64,000 nt of DNA from the NCBI RefSeq assembly GCF_003429095.1, contig NZ_QVTE01000015.1, forward strand, positions 62,001 to 126,000, written 5' to 3'. The stretch is from Peribacillus saganii (GTDB lineage Bacteria > Bacillota > Bacilli > Bacillales > DSM-1321). The notes under the pieces are model-generated. The model searched no databases. It worked only from the letters and a program-made list of their open reading frames with translations, and was not told where the DNA came from. Shown here one piece after another: positions 26,066-35,103 of this stretch. Within the stretch, counting starts at the first letter, position 1, and every line of letters begins with the position of its first letter. Position numbers and translations under genes: made by a program.

Positions 26066-26180
26066 TCTTTGTCATCTGGTTCTATATGATGGTTCCCCTG
26101 GTCCCCCGTCCAAACTCGAAAACATCTTCCTTCGTAAAAGTTCTTTCCCACGTAAAAACATCACTTGTTTTTAAAATCAT
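26066..26180 (-). pseudogene. MaoC-like hydratase fragment
   Basis: An ATG at 26180 with AGAAGGGAG upstream opens LKTSDVFTWERTFTKEDVFEFG; after a frameshift near 26110 the next frame continues TGDQGNHHIEPDDKDRVMVQGL. These are the N-terminus and the hot-dog catalytic segment (Asp/His) of small MaoC-like dehydratases of bacilli. The rest of the ~135-residue protein is gone; the sequence from 25936 to 26065 matches nothing I recognise. Confidence 0.75.
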
Positions 26181-26385
26181 AGCTCCCTTCTAAATTTTAA
26201 ATATTCTGTATTTAATTTTATCACAGCAATGAATGAGCCGCTAGCCACCGTATTTCCATTATATTCCTTCAATTAAATGAAGAAAAAGCTCCGAACAACA
26301 GCCTTTATCTTTAACTTTTTGTACCCTTTTGTTCAAGCAGCATTATTTCACATTCTTCAGGAAATTTTCCTCATAGTCCCTCATT

Positions 26386-26414
26386 AAAAAAACGACCTCT
26401 ATGTGAAGGTCGTT
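26386..26414 (-). terminator. Terminator of the quinone-oxidoreductase-like gene
   Basis: On the minus strand an 8-bp stem (26407-26414 with 26391-26398) is followed by a run of U (26386-26391), 20 bases after the stop codon. Confidence 0.88.
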
Positions 26415-26432
26415 TCTTGGCTAAGCGTCATT

Positions 26433-27302
26433 TTATTTTTCGGAGATTTCATTAACAATTTGGCTCAAAGCTTCATTTATTGGTGTTGCAGGGCGACCAA
26501 GCAGTTTTTCAAAATCATTGCTCTCGATTTCTAAAGCTCCATCCCGAATGCCTTTCTGGATGTCAACAAGCATAGGAATCAGGAATTCAGGTAAGCCAGC
26601 ACCTTTCATAATATCGGCATAAGCGGCGTCATCAACCTGTTGCACAGGTACTTCTTTACCTAATACAGTGCCAAGAGCAGATGCAAACTCTTCCTGAGTC
26701 AATGGCTTCCCAGAAAGCTCGTAGATCGTATTTTCGTGTCCGTCTCCGGATAGTACCGCTGCAGCAGCCTCTGCATATTCTTGGTGAAGTGCCCAGCCTA
26801 CTTTGCCATTCCCTGCAGACGTCACCCATGGAGCTCCTGCCAGGACACCTTGTATACTCGGGATTTCATTCTCCAAATACCAGTTGTTCCGTAAAAAGGA
26901 GTATGGAATGCCTGTTTTCAAGATGGCTTCTTCAGTAGCACGATGTGGTGGAGCAAGGAACATGGTGCTTTCACTTGCATTCGCTATACTTGTATAAGCG
27001 ATGAATTTAACTTTAGCACGCTCGGCCGCAGCTACCGCATCGGTATGCTGACGAATTCTTGTTTCATTGTCTCCATCCGCAGAAATAATTAATAAACGAT
27101 CGATACCTGCAAAGGCAGCATCCAAGTTTTGCGGCCGATCAAAATCTCCCTGGCGTACTTCTACTCCACGAGATCGTAATCCTTCTGCTTTCTCTGGATT
27201 GCGAACACTGACAGCCAGTTGACTCGCTGGCACAGTTTTCAATAAGGTCTCCACAACTCTCGTTCCCAATTTTCCCGTTGCTCCTGTAACTAACATTTTC
27301 AT
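26433..27302 (-). CDS. NAD(P)H:quinone oxidoreductase / NmrA-type SDR (QorB/YtfG-like)
   Basis: A 289-residue atypical short-chain reductase. The N-terminal nucleotide motif is LVTGATGKLGTRVVETLL (GxxGxxG, residues 7-13). The pattern VSVRNPEKAEGLRSRGVEVR and the C-terminal half IYELSGKPLTQEEFA match the QorB/YtfG group of NADPH-dependent quinone reductases, with little of the usual YxxxK catalytic pair. It probably detoxifies quinones or electrophiles in the cytosol. It is divergent from an HxlR regulator, the qorB/qorR-type pairing. ATG at 27302 follows GGAGGAATAG. Base composition is a little richer in GC than neighbours. Confidence 0.9.
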   Translation of the reverse strand: MKMLVTGATGKLGTRVVETLLKTVPASQLAVSVRNPEKAEGLRSRGVEVRQGDFDRPQNLDAAFAGIDRLLIISADGDNETRIRQHTDAVAAAERAKVKFIAYTSIANASESTMFLAPPHRATEEAILKTGIPYSFLRNNWYLENEIPSIQGVLAGAPWVTSAGNGKVGWALHQEYAEAAAAVLSGDGHENTIYELSGKPLTQEEFASALGTVLGKEVPVQQVDDAAYADIMKGAGLPEFLIPMLVDIQKGIRDGALEIESNDFEKLLGRPATPINEALSQIVNEISEK

Positions 27303-27608
27303 TTTCTATTCCTCCAATTAATTTTTTTGCGCATTAAAAAATGGGCTAAAGCGAAGAAATGCCATTCCATTATCACAACTAACCATAATATTTACTTTTT
27401 GTGTATGTATCAACACACTTAATTAGCTGTTTTTAGTTATTTTCAAATTGACCTGCCAGCCCCCATCTTCTCCAGGTTATTTATGTTTCACTTGTTGAAT
27501 AATCATTTACAGGTATATAATATATCCATAGTCGTGATAATAAAAGTAGGCATTTTTTTATGACATAGTCACAAAAATAATACCATTATGTAAAAGAGGG
27601 ATATAACG

Positions 27609-27959
27609 ATGGCTCGCTATAAATTTCAAGGAGAAACCCCTCCAGAAGGACAGGAAGAAGTATGTCCTGTGACATATACTCAAAATTTAACTGCAGGCAG
27701 ATGGAAAATTATTATTTTATGGCATCTAAGTAAGCAGACAAGAAGATTTAACGAACTTCAAAGGTTGTTACCTGGTATTTCAAAAGGAATACTAACACGG
27801 CAGCTGAGGGAATTGGAAGAAGATAAAATGGTCCACAGAGAAGTATATAAAGAAGTTCCTCCCAAAGTAGAATATTCACTGACACCCGAAGGAAAAACCT
27901 TTATCCCTGTATTGGATATTATGGGCGAGTGGGGCAAAAAACACATGCAGCGTAAATAA
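27609..27959 (+). CDS. HxlR-family redox-sensing regulator (YodB/QorR type)
   Basis: A 116-residue winged-helix protein. CPVTYTQNLTAGRWKIIILW starts with the single conserved N-terminal Cys (Cys19), the thiol that senses quinones and disulfide stress in YodB-like proteins; FNELQRLLPGISKGILTRQL is the recognition region and VEYSLTPEGK the wing. It likely represses the divergent quinone reductase until its cysteine is modified. ATG at 27609 follows AGAGGGATATAAC. Confidence 0.92.
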   Translation: MARYKFQGETPPEGQEEVCPVTYTQNLTAGRWKIIILWHLSKQTRRFNELQRLLPGISKGILTRQLRELEEDKMVHREVYKEVPPKVEYSLTPEGKTFIPVLDIMGEWGKKHMQRK

Positions 27960-28229
27960 AAGGAACACAAGAACAAAAGGGCATATGGTTTCGCCCTTTT
28001 GTCCCCCCCTAGAACTGATACTCCCATTATACTTATATCGTTTCTTCTCATTTAACTTGCTCCTAAAATAGACGTGAAGACTGGCCCTGTCCCCTCCTGC
28101 TTTGCCTTCGAATGGTACTGGCTTAACTTCTTCTTTAACGTACAATGGCTCCTTCATATCCGAACCATCATCCATACACCCTGCCGTTAATATGACCGCA
28201 AATCCTATCGCTATAATCCGTTTTATCAT
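27876..28229 (-). pseudogene. Putative lipoprotein, probably truncated at its 3' end
   Basis: ATG at 28229 behind GGAGGGG opens a short basic signal peptide with a perfect lipobox, MIKRIIAIGFAVILTAGC (Cys18), then an acidic linker MDDGSDMKEPLYVKEEV. Downstream the frame runs through the HxlR terminator and into the antisense of the HxlR gene (27876-27959), which is unlikely to be genuine protein. I read it as a lipoprotein gene whose 3' part was lost, with about 60-70 real codons left. No family is recognised. Confidence 0.55.
27973..28002. terminator. Terminator after the HxlR gene
   Basis: A perfect 10-bp inverted repeat (ACAAAAGGGC, 27973-27982, with GCCCTTTTGT, 27993-28002). It lacks a long U-tail, but the stem's own TTTTGT is followed by a C-run. 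Confidence 0.65.
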
Positions 28230-28295
28230 AGCGCACACCCCTCCATTAACTTCACTTAATGGTAAAAACGTTATTGTAAAGATTAAAAGCCACAA

Positions 28296-29140
28296 GAGTA
28301 GTTTAGGAATTATGCTTGTTTAAAAAACTCTTAAAGAGTTACAGACCCCTTCATGCTTGCTTCCTTTGCCAATATTCTACCAATCATCGTAACAATCCCA
28401 TTGGTGAATGGTACCAGACGGTGTGCCGCTGATAAATTGGATGTTCGCAGTTTTATCTATAAGTTCTCTTTTTCAAACTGCACAAAATACTGGCTATAAT
28501 ATCCAAAGTTCTCACTACCAAAAATGGGATTATATAATATAAAAGCCCATTAAAGGATTAATTCTATATAGAATCATTTCCCTTTAGGGATTTTAATATG
28601 TAAAATATTAAAAGTCTGCTCCAAAAAAGCTTATTCAGAAAGTTTAATTTAATCACTAAAGTCATTACAAAAAAAGCAGCGTTATTCTGCTTTCCGCATG
28701 GGTTAAGAGAGAAAAAGTTAATCTATAATAGTTTTATTACACGAAACTACTGAAAATTACACCCTATATGAGCTGAGAATATAGCCTGGCTAAACTAGTC
28801 ATACCGAATTTTTTAAAAAAAGGATGCCATATTTTTTCTAAACTCTTATGGGAAGCAAATAAAACAGATTTACTTTTTATAACGGGGATGATTCCCTCTT
28901 GGCAAGAGCTGTAGCAACCGTTATTCTTGAAACACAAACAGATGGAAGAACCTGTGTCATCAAAAAAAATTGAATTGTCCTTTGATTCTGTTTCTATTAT
29001 GTGATCTGATGCTACAGGTGAAATCATGTATAGGCTTTAGAAGAACCCCATCTTGACGAAATACAATTTACAAGAAGTTAAATAGAGTGAAGTAACAATT
29101 CAGGAATTCGCAGGGCATTACGGTGCTCTTTATCTAGAGA
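28296..29140. other. 850-base region without a supported gene
   Basis: AT-rich with scattered stops. An 87-codon minus-strand frame at 28764-29027 and a plus-strand open stretch across 28890-28970 (reading GDDSLLARAVATVILETQTD) occupy the same DNA. The latter looks more protein-like but has no start or ribosome site, so it may be a remnant of a lost gene. Confidence 0.4.
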
Positions 29141-29160
29141 TATATAGGGGGTGACTGTAA

Positions 29161-30576
29161 GTGATACTGCTACTAGTTGGCTTTATAATATTCATATTGG
29201 CTTCGCTGCTAGTTTATATTTTTAAGTTTTCTCAAAAAAGTATCTTTACATATAGTTTAATAGGGATTATCATCTGCCAAATGTTATGGCAGGGATATAT
29301 CGGGGTGTTATATGCAGTAGATTTGTTTACGGCTGAACAGGCAGAAGTGTTATTCCGTTTGCTTCGGATAGGGGCATTGGCTACACCTACTATGTTCTTC
29401 TTAACCATAACGGAAACATTGATTCACTCTCAAGAAAAAATTTCATTTATGAATAAGATTTTTACTAGAAGGAACTTCAATGTTTATGCAGTAATAACTG
29501 TGATCTTCTACATATTAAACTGGACAGATGTAACCGTAACCCATCTAATTTATTTGGAAGGTAAGATTCTGCCTCATTACTATCCAGAGTATGGACCAAT
29601 TGGTTTTATCCAAATGCTGCAAACATTTTCTTTATTGATTTGGTTAGGATGCGCCTTTCATATTGCAGTCAAAATGAATAATGAGTATTTAAAAGCCTTT
29701 CATATTCGCTTTACGGTGTATGCAGCCATTGCGTCTGTACTTGGATTAATGAACTTTAACGATGAATATGTCATTATTACAAGTCTTACTTCTTGTACAC
29801 TCTTTACAGTGGGGGTGTTATATTCTTTTAACCATTTCCGTGAAAAAGTTATGGAATTTGAAAGAAGAGTAGAGATTGAAAAAATGAAGATAGAATTTGT
29901 GGATTACACCACTTCAAGTCTTATTCATGAAATTAAAAATCCTCTAACTGTTTTACTAGGTTATTTCAAACTTGCAGAATATAGTGATAAATTAGACCCT
30001 GACTTAAAAAGAAAGGCTGAAATCATGCATAATTCAACTTTACATATTCAGAAAGTCATTGATAACTTTGTAGATTTTATTAGTACCAGGGAGATTCAAA
30101 TTGAATATGAGTGTGTGAATGAAATCATAGAAGCCTCTATTGATATGATGCAGTTAAAAGGTCAAGAGCGTGGAGTTTGCATAGAACCTATAGAGTCCAA
30201 AGAGGATGTGTATACAGGCTTAGACTCCTCAAAATTATCTCAAGTCTTTATGAATTTGTATAAGAATGCAATAGAGGCGATGACAGAAAAAGAAGGCGAA
30301 AAGAAAATTTACACCCGTCTTGAACAAAAGGCCAATCATATTGTTATTGAAATACAAGATACGGGAATGGGAATACATTCTGATATTGCTAAGACTATTT
30401 TTCAACCGTTTAAAACGGGTAAGCAGGATGGTATGGGACTTGGACTATCTATTTGTAAAAACATTGTGTTAGCCCATAAGGGTACGATTGAAGTACAAGA
30501 AACCAGCGAAAACGGAACTACTTTCAAAATTATCCTTCCTATTCAAGATTATTCTGATATGTTCGTTAATAATTAG
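29161..30576 (+). CDS. Membrane sensor histidine kinase (orphan)
   Basis: A 471-residue kinase. Residues ~1-225 form about seven membrane helices with short loops, of unknown signal. A coiled linker (MEFERRVEIEKMKIEF) leads to the H-box SLIHEIKNPLTVLLGYFKLA with His256 as phosphorylation site; N-box QVFMNLYKNAIEAM, G1 DTGMGI and G2 GLGLSICKNIV complete the ATPase domain. Length and the HEIKNP box resemble bacillar sporulation-type kinases that feed Spo0F. No response regulator is adjacent. Start GTG at 29161 follows AGGGGGTG. Confidence 0.93.
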   Translation: MILLLVGFIIFILASLLVYIFKFSQKSIFTYSLIGIIICQMLWQGYIGVLYAVDLFTAEQAEVLFRLLRIGALATPTMFFLTITETLIHSQEKISFMNKIFTRRNFNVYAVITVIFYILNWTDVTVTHLIYLEGKILPHYYPEYGPIGFIQMLQTFSLLIWLGCAFHIAVKMNNEYLKAFHIRFTVYAAIASVLGLMNFNDEYVIITSLTSCTLFTVGVLYSFNHFREKVMEFERRVEIEKMKIEFVDYTTSSLIHEIKNPLTVLLGYFKLAEYSDKLDPDLKRKAEIMHNSTLHIQKVIDNFVDFISTREIQIEYECVNEIIEASIDMMQLKGQERGVCIEPIESKEDVYTGLDSSKLSQVFMNLYKNAIEAMTEKEGEKKIYTRLEQKANHIVIEIQDTGMGIHSDIAKTIFQPFKTGKQDGMGLGLSICKNIVLAHKGTIEVQETSENGTTFKIILPIQDYSDMFVNN

Positions 30577-30842
30577 TCTCTTTTATGGTTTGAGCTAATT
30601 TTAAGCTTAGAAGAAGGAGAGGCCCAGTACTATCCCGGAAATTCAGTTCCTGCCATTAGCGTTTCAATTTGTATATGGTATTACTAGCAGGGTTAATACT
30701 ACTGGTGGTGTTGGACTACCTATAGGGGCAGTTCATCACCGCTTAACACTTTCCACTATATCGTTCACTCTCCTGATAACAACTTTACCATGTTTTGCTA
30801 CCATCTTCTGGTCTAAACAATAAAACGGTTTATTGACAAAAT

Positions 30843-30875
30843 AAAAAAGGGCTAAATCATATAAATATTTAACCC
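30843..30875 (-). terminator. Terminator of the KinB-like kinase gene
   Basis: On the minus strand a 9-bp stem with one G-U pair (30867-30875 with 30849-30857) is followed by a U-run (30843-30848), just after the stop codon. Confidence 0.8.
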
Positions 30876-30881
30876 ATACCT

Positions 30882-32132
30882 TTAGCAGTTTATAGCTCTA
30901 AATTGAATGGTAAACACGGAGCCCTTCCCAATCTCACTATCAACGTGTACTTTTCCTTTCATTGACTGAATCAGCTGAAAGGAAATCGTTAGACCGACAC
31001 CGGTGCCTTTCTCTTTGGTCGTATAAAATGGTGTTCCTAGTTGTTTAAGTTGGCGGTCTGTCATTCCCTTGCCATTGTCAATAATCTCGATCATTACTGC
31101 ACCGGCCTTTTTATAGGTATTGACAACAAGTGCCCCTCCTGCATTCATAGATTCAATTCCATTCTTTATGATATTAACCAAAACCTGCTTTATCTCATCT
31201 TTGTTTCCTTTGATATAGAGGGACTCCTGTATGGACGAAGTAATGCTTATGTTCTGTATATTTGAATAAGATCTCATCAATTCTACAGTTTTCTTTACTT
31301 CATTGGAGATATTTATAGGATGTTGGTCTTCCGTATGCGGCTTTGCTAATGATAAATAATCAGTAATTATTGATTGAGCCAGATTCAGTTCATCAAGTGC
31401 GATATTGGTGTAATAGTGCTTTTTCGAGTTATCCAGATCTTTATCGTTTTGGATTAGCTGTAAAAACCCGCGAACCGTCGTCATTGGATTCCTAACCTCA
31501 TGGGCTACAGACGCCGCTAGTTGGCTGATAACATTTAATCTTTCAGCTCTTTGGAGTTCCTTTTGTATCGCTGTATGGTGATTCACTTTTTCGATTATTA
31601 GGACAGTTACCATCAAACATAACCAAGTAATGAAATAAAACATCACCATAAATGCAATTTGGTTTTGTTGATTAATAGTGTACAGAGTAAGACTGCTGAA
31701 TAATGTGAAAATCCAATAAAGCACGCTAACTAGGATTACTTTCTGTTTCATTCTTACTGCTTCATATTTTCGAGTTACAGCAAAAAGAATCAAAGTAAGA
31801 ATGGAAAAACTGAACAGAGTTACATAAAATCCCTCTCCACCAATAAAGAATCTATAAATCAATAGTGCTGCTACTGTTATGAAACCTGGCTTTACTCCAC
31901 CATACAAAAAACCAACAATAACAGGAATCATTCTAAAATCGTATACATAATCTTTTGAAAATACAATAGGAAAAGACATCGTGAGTAACAACATACACAG
32001 AAGAATAAGTAATAGTATTGAGTTTGGCTTACTGCTCTCCCTAAAATCTCTCTGAAAGATCAAGTAATATATCAAGATTGGCATAAGTACTATTGAAACA
32101 TGATTTAAAACTTGCTCAAATTCAATAACCAC
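30882..32132 (-). CDS. Sensor histidine kinase with 5TM-5TMR_LYT input domain (KinB-like)
   Basis: A 416-residue kinase. The membrane half (~residues 8-180) carries the LytS-type 5TMR signature DFRMIPVIVGFLYGGVKPGF and YRFFIGGEGF. The kinase core has H-box ASVAHEVRNPMTTVRGFLQL (His211), N-box QVLVNIIKNGIESM, G1 DNGKGM and G2 GTGVGLTISF. The closest known architecture is the Bacillus KinB/KinD group of sporulation kinases that phosphorylate Spo0F. It is convergent with the other kinase gene, and neither has an adjacent response regulator. Start is GTG at 32132 behind a G-run (GGGGGGAATAC), a poor but usable site. Confidence 0.92.
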   Translation of the reverse strand: MVIEFEQVLNHVSIVLMPILIYYLIFQRDFRESSKPNSILLLILLCMLLLTMSFPIVFSKDYVYDFRMIPVIVGFLYGGVKPGFITVAALLIYRFFIGGEGFYVTLFSFSILTLILFAVTRKYEAVRMKQKVILVSVLYWIFTLFSSLTLYTINQQNQIAFMVMFYFITWLCLMVTVLIIEKVNHHTAIQKELQRAERLNVISQLAASVAHEVRNPMTTVRGFLQLIQNDKDLDNSKKHYYTNIALDELNLAQSIITDYLSLAKPHTEDQHPINISNEVKKTVELMRSYSNIQNISITSSIQESLYIKGNKDEIKQVLVNIIKNGIESMNAGGALVVNTYKKAGAVMIEIIDNGKGMTDRQLKQLGTPFYTTKEKGTGVGLTISFQLIQSMKGKVHVDSEIGKGSVFTIQFRAINC

Positions 32133-32863
32133 GTATTCCCCCCCAAATTGAAATTGCTAGATTACAAACTTTTGGATCCAGGATTAAGGCTTAAGATATA
32201 TTCTACTGTATCGAGTATGTTTACTATATACAAAAATCTCGACAAAAACCAACAAACTCATTACGGAAGTACCACTTTGAAACTTCTTAAGATGTACAAA
32301 AACAATCAAAGCGTTTTACCGATCTCTCATATACTTGTTAAAAGGTATCTTTTTTACGACATATTTTTACAACTAGTGTGAACGGAATCAAGAACCACAA
32401 TACTGAAAATTTATTATAAAAATGTAAAAGAACAGATTTTTTAATTGCTTTAGAGTAGCAGATCCTATCCATACAGGACGAAAACCAACATATTTTACCG
32501 ATTCTGTTTTCGGGCATACAGAAAAAAGAGTCTAATGAAAAAAGGGCTAAATATAGTTAGCCCTCTATTGCCGAGAAAGTGAATCTGGCATATTTATACA
32601 GAATAATGAATCACTGTCATTAAATTCTTTCTAAACAATCAAGCAATTAACGGTTTTATTTATGTCAATTTAGTTGTTCCGTTAACGGGGCAAGTTAGCT
32701 TTATTTCCATACTCAGACCAATAATCAGGATCTGCACATGAGGAGTCTAATAATATAGTGTATTATCTTCTTTTTGTCTATGTTGGGAAGACTCATATCA
32801 AATAAGTAAGCGGCATTACAATTCCCTCGCTCCTCATGTTCTTTTTCCTTATCAATTGATTTT
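32133..32863. other. 730-base region, no supported gene; one terminator
   Basis: AT-rich and stop-rich. Plus-strand frame 32112-32381 overlaps the kinase start and has no ribosome site. The only clear structure is a minus-strand hairpin at 32538-32563. Confidence 0.5.
32538..32563 (-). terminator. Minus-strand terminator downstream of the TPM gene
   Basis: On the minus strand a GGGCTA stem (32558-32563 with 32544-32549) is followed by a U-run (32538-32543). Its first 15 bases (AAAAAAGGGCTAAAT) are the same as those of the terminator at 30843. Confidence 0.7.
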
Positions 32864-33589
32864 CTACCATCCTCTTCCTGCTCCGCCTCCACCTGATGAG
32901 CCACCTCCACCTCCGCGTGGTCCTCCTCCGTTTCCTCTGCCAAATGATAGCATGGAGATCAGGGCATATGACAGCGTCCCGCCAAAAAACTTAAAATCCA
33001 GTATGACCACAGCTGCAATGATTACAACCAGCAGCCACCCCGGCAGGGCAGACTCCTGCCCTCTATCCTGGCGTCCATCTCCAGCGTTTTCGTTTGATAC
33101 AGCATCGGCAAGCTCGGAATAAGTCTGCATGATGGCAATATTGGGCTTACCTTCCTGCAGCATCGGAACTGCTCTTTCATCAAGAATCCTGCCTGCTCTG
33201 CCATCGGGAATTACTCCTTCTAACCCATAGCCAACTTCTATCCAAATTTTCTTTTCCTTCATGGCTAACACCAGCATGACGCCGTTATCTTTCTCAGACT
33301 GTCCAATACCATAAGTTCGAAAAGCTTCATTGGCGAATTCCTGAATTTCAGCACCGCCTGTTGTTTCCACAGTGAGAACAGCAACCTGATTACTTGTTTT
33401 ATCTTCAATCATTCGCCCCAGACGCAAAAGCTCATTTTCCTCTTGCTGGGATAAAATATTAGCAAGGTCCTGAACGTAAATATCTCCAGCCGGTTTCGGT
33501 ATAGGAAGGCTGGCAGCCGCTCCGCCCATGTCCCAAAAAACTAATACAAAAAGGACTAAACATAAGCTGGAAACCGTTCTTTTTTTCAT
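32864..33589 (-). CDS. TPM-domain secreted/membrane protein (YgcG family)
   Basis: A 241-residue protein with an N-terminal signal peptide (MKKRTVSSLCLVLFVLVF..AAA), then the TPM fold (~35-150: DIYVQDLANILSQQEENEL, VLTVETTGG, EKKIWIEVGYGLEGVIPDG). A single membrane helix (~185-200) and a Gly-rich low-complexity tail (GGGPRGGGGGSSGGGGAGRGW) close it. TPM domains face the outside and are linked to membrane protein maintenance. Its ATG overlaps the LemA stop (ATGA), so the pair is translationally coupled, a very common partnership in bacteria. Confidence 0.92.
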   Translation of the reverse strand: MKKRTVSSLCLVLFVLVFWDMGGAAASLPIPKPAGDIYVQDLANILSQQEENELLRLGRMIEDKTSNQVAVLTVETTGGAEIQEFANEAFRTYGIGQSEKDNGVMLVLAMKEKKIWIEVGYGLEGVIPDGRAGRILDERAVPMLQEGKPNIAIMQTYSELADAVSNENAGDGRQDRGQESALPGWLLVVIIAAVVILDFKFFGGTLSYALISMLSFGRGNGGGPRGGGGGSSGGGGAGRGW

Positions 33590-34164
33590 TGTCCACTGCC
33601 CCCAAAATCAACATTTGGTGTTTCTATTGCACGCGGGTCAGCTTCAAAATATTCTTTAGCATCAAATCCAGTGATACCAGCAACTAGCGCACCTGGGAAT
33701 CTTTTTACCTTCTTGTTATACTGTGCTACCTCCTCGTTATAATCTTTCCTTGATACAGCAAGCCGATTTTCTGTACCAGCCAGCTCATCCATCAGCTGTG
33801 TAAATTGTTTATCCGCTTTTAAGTTCGGGTAATTTTCCACCACAACCAACAGGCGGGATAGGGCATTTGTAAGCTCAGCATTTGCATTCGCTTCTTCTTC
33901 AGGTGAAGTAGCCCCTGCTAATCTCGCCCGAGCATTAGACACAGACTCAATTACTTCCTTTTCATGTGCTGCATATCCCTTTACTGTATTAACGAGATTC
34001 GGTATCAGATCCAGCCGGCGCTGCAGCTGATTTTCAATCTGGGCATAAGATTTATCAACATTTTCTTCAGCACTGACAAATCCATTATAACTGCTCGCTA
34101 ACATAATTACGGCTCCGATCACGATCACGCCAATTATAATTAATGGTCCTTTAAATCCTTTCAT
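33586..34164 (-). CDS. lemA: LemA-family membrane protein
   Basis: A 192-residue protein: short cytoplasmic start, one membrane helix (residues ~5-25), then the long antiparallel helices of LemA (SYAQIENQLQRRLDLIPNLV then NTVKGYAAHEKEVIESV, and RLLVVVENYPNLKAD). The end, YFEADPRAIETPNVDF, is the conserved LemA C-terminus. Function is uncertain; with TPM proteins it is tied to envelope stress. The frame extends to 34218, but ATG at 34164 follows AGGAG at good spacing and puts the helix at the N-terminus. Confidence 0.94.
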   Translation of the reverse strand: MKGFKGPLIIIGVIVIGAVIMLASSYNGFVSAEENVDKSYAQIENQLQRRLDLIPNLVNTVKGYAAHEKEVIESVSNARARLAGATSPEEEANANAELTNALSRLLVVVENYPNLKADKQFTQLMDELAGTENRLAVSRKDYNEEVAQYNKKVKRFPGALVAGITGFDAKEYFEADPRAIETPNVDFGGSGQ

Positions 34165-34260
34165 GCTGTCACTCCTCTTCTCCAACGATGTTATATGTGG
34201 TATGTTCCCATACAACAAACATTCTTAAACAAAAAAGACGAGTGGATTCCCTAAAATTTA

Positions 34261-34551
34261 TTATGATGATGATAACCAGGCCACTTTATCGAACAGCCAA
34301 ATGATATTGATAGAATTCCAGGAAACTAACAGATATAGGAAATAAACGATTTTCAACTCCATTTCCTTTATATAAATGTAAGGCAGCAAAAACAGTCCCT
34401 CAATTTTTCTCTTGAAGTAATCTTCGACCTCTTGAACAGAGAAAAAGATAGCCTCTTCCTCCCGTTCAAACACTTTTCGATTATTGTATTCTTCAATTTC
34501 ATCAGGTATTTTAAATGGCTTGGATGAAGCTAGGAATATAATTTCACTCAT
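34261..34551 (-). CDS. Hypothetical protein, possibly frame-shifted at its end
   Basis: About 96 residues. The first two-thirds (MSEIIFLASSKPFKIPDEIE, then EYNNRKVFEREEEAIFFSVQ) is soluble, acidic and protein-like and is reminiscent of small uncharacterised Bacillus proteins. The last third (IVYFLYLLVSWNSINIIWLF) switches abruptly to hydrophobic; the neighbouring frame over 34270-34370 is also open and more polar, so a frameshift there is possible. Start choice is uncertain: ATG at 34551 is about eleven bases after GGGGGA, while a TTG at 34560 is only four bases away. Confidence 0.5.
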   Translation of the reverse strand: MSEIIFLASSKPFKIPDEIEEYNNRKVFEREEEAIFFSVQEVEDYFKRKIEGLFLLPYIYIKEMELKIVYFLYLLVSWNSINIIWLFDKVAWLSSS

Positions 34552-34805
34552 GTATTTCAATATCCCCCTAACCTATCATAGAGCTATTCCATTCATAATG
34601 ACGCGTGATTTCTATCTTCAGAATGAAAGGACTATGTATTAAATTAAATATTCTTGGTCCTTTTCCTTCATAAACTCTGCGTTAGCCAACAAGAAAGCAT
34701 CTTAAAAATAGCAGCGGTTTCACCTGGGGAAAGTTCCTCTTTTTAAGAATTTTCTTTTTTTAACATCTAATATAAAAAACTGATTAATTTGCCGTTGGTG
34801 AGAGA

Positions 34806-34832
34806 ACAAAAAGCCGCACAAGACGGCTTTTA
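34806..34832 (-). terminator. Terminator of the 82-residue gene
   Basis: On the minus strand AAAAGCCG-loop-CGGCTTTTT (34809-34832), ending in a U-run, 15 bases after the stop codon. Confidence 0.85.
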
Positions 34833-34845
34833 TCTCTGCTTTATC

Positions 34846-35094
34846 TTACTTGTCAGTTTTCTTTGACATAAGGGTAGACTTAGTTTTTTCGAAATCGAAG
34901 TTTTTTTCAATCCTAATAAGTGTATCAATTAATTCCTTATCTGCCTCTTCAACAATATTATCTAACCTATTTATTATTCTCTCTGTTGCCTGCAAATCGA
35001 TTCCTTTATCCTGTTTCCTTTCTTTTATATACGATTTCAGTTTGCCTACTTCATCCAAAATCTTTGTCATTAATTCGAATAGCTCTTTATTCAT
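34846..35094 (-). CDS. Small helical hypothetical protein
   Basis: An 82-residue, highly charged, all-helical protein likely to form a coiled coil: MNKELFELMTKILDEVGKLK ... ERIINRLDNIVEEADKELID. Heptad-like spacing of Leu/Ile runs through most of its length. The frame continues to an ATG at 35103, but that codon abuts AAGGAG; ATG at 35094 is nine bases from it and is the better start. It has its own terminator and is a genuine small gene of unknown role. Confidence 0.75.
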   Translation of the reverse strand: MNKELFELMTKILDEVGKLKSYIKERKQDKGIDLQATERIINRLDNIVEEADKELIDTLIRIEKNFDFEKTKSTLMSKKTDK

Positions 35095-35103
35095 ATGCCA
35101 CAT

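Noticed and set aside
28764-29027. 87-codon minus-strand frame
   Set aside because: No ribosome site; the opposite strand reads as the more protein-like remnant and neither can be assigned.
32725-33122. Frames rich in Pro or Glu overlapping the TPM gene end
   Set aside because: Shadows of the Gly-rich tail of the TPM protein.
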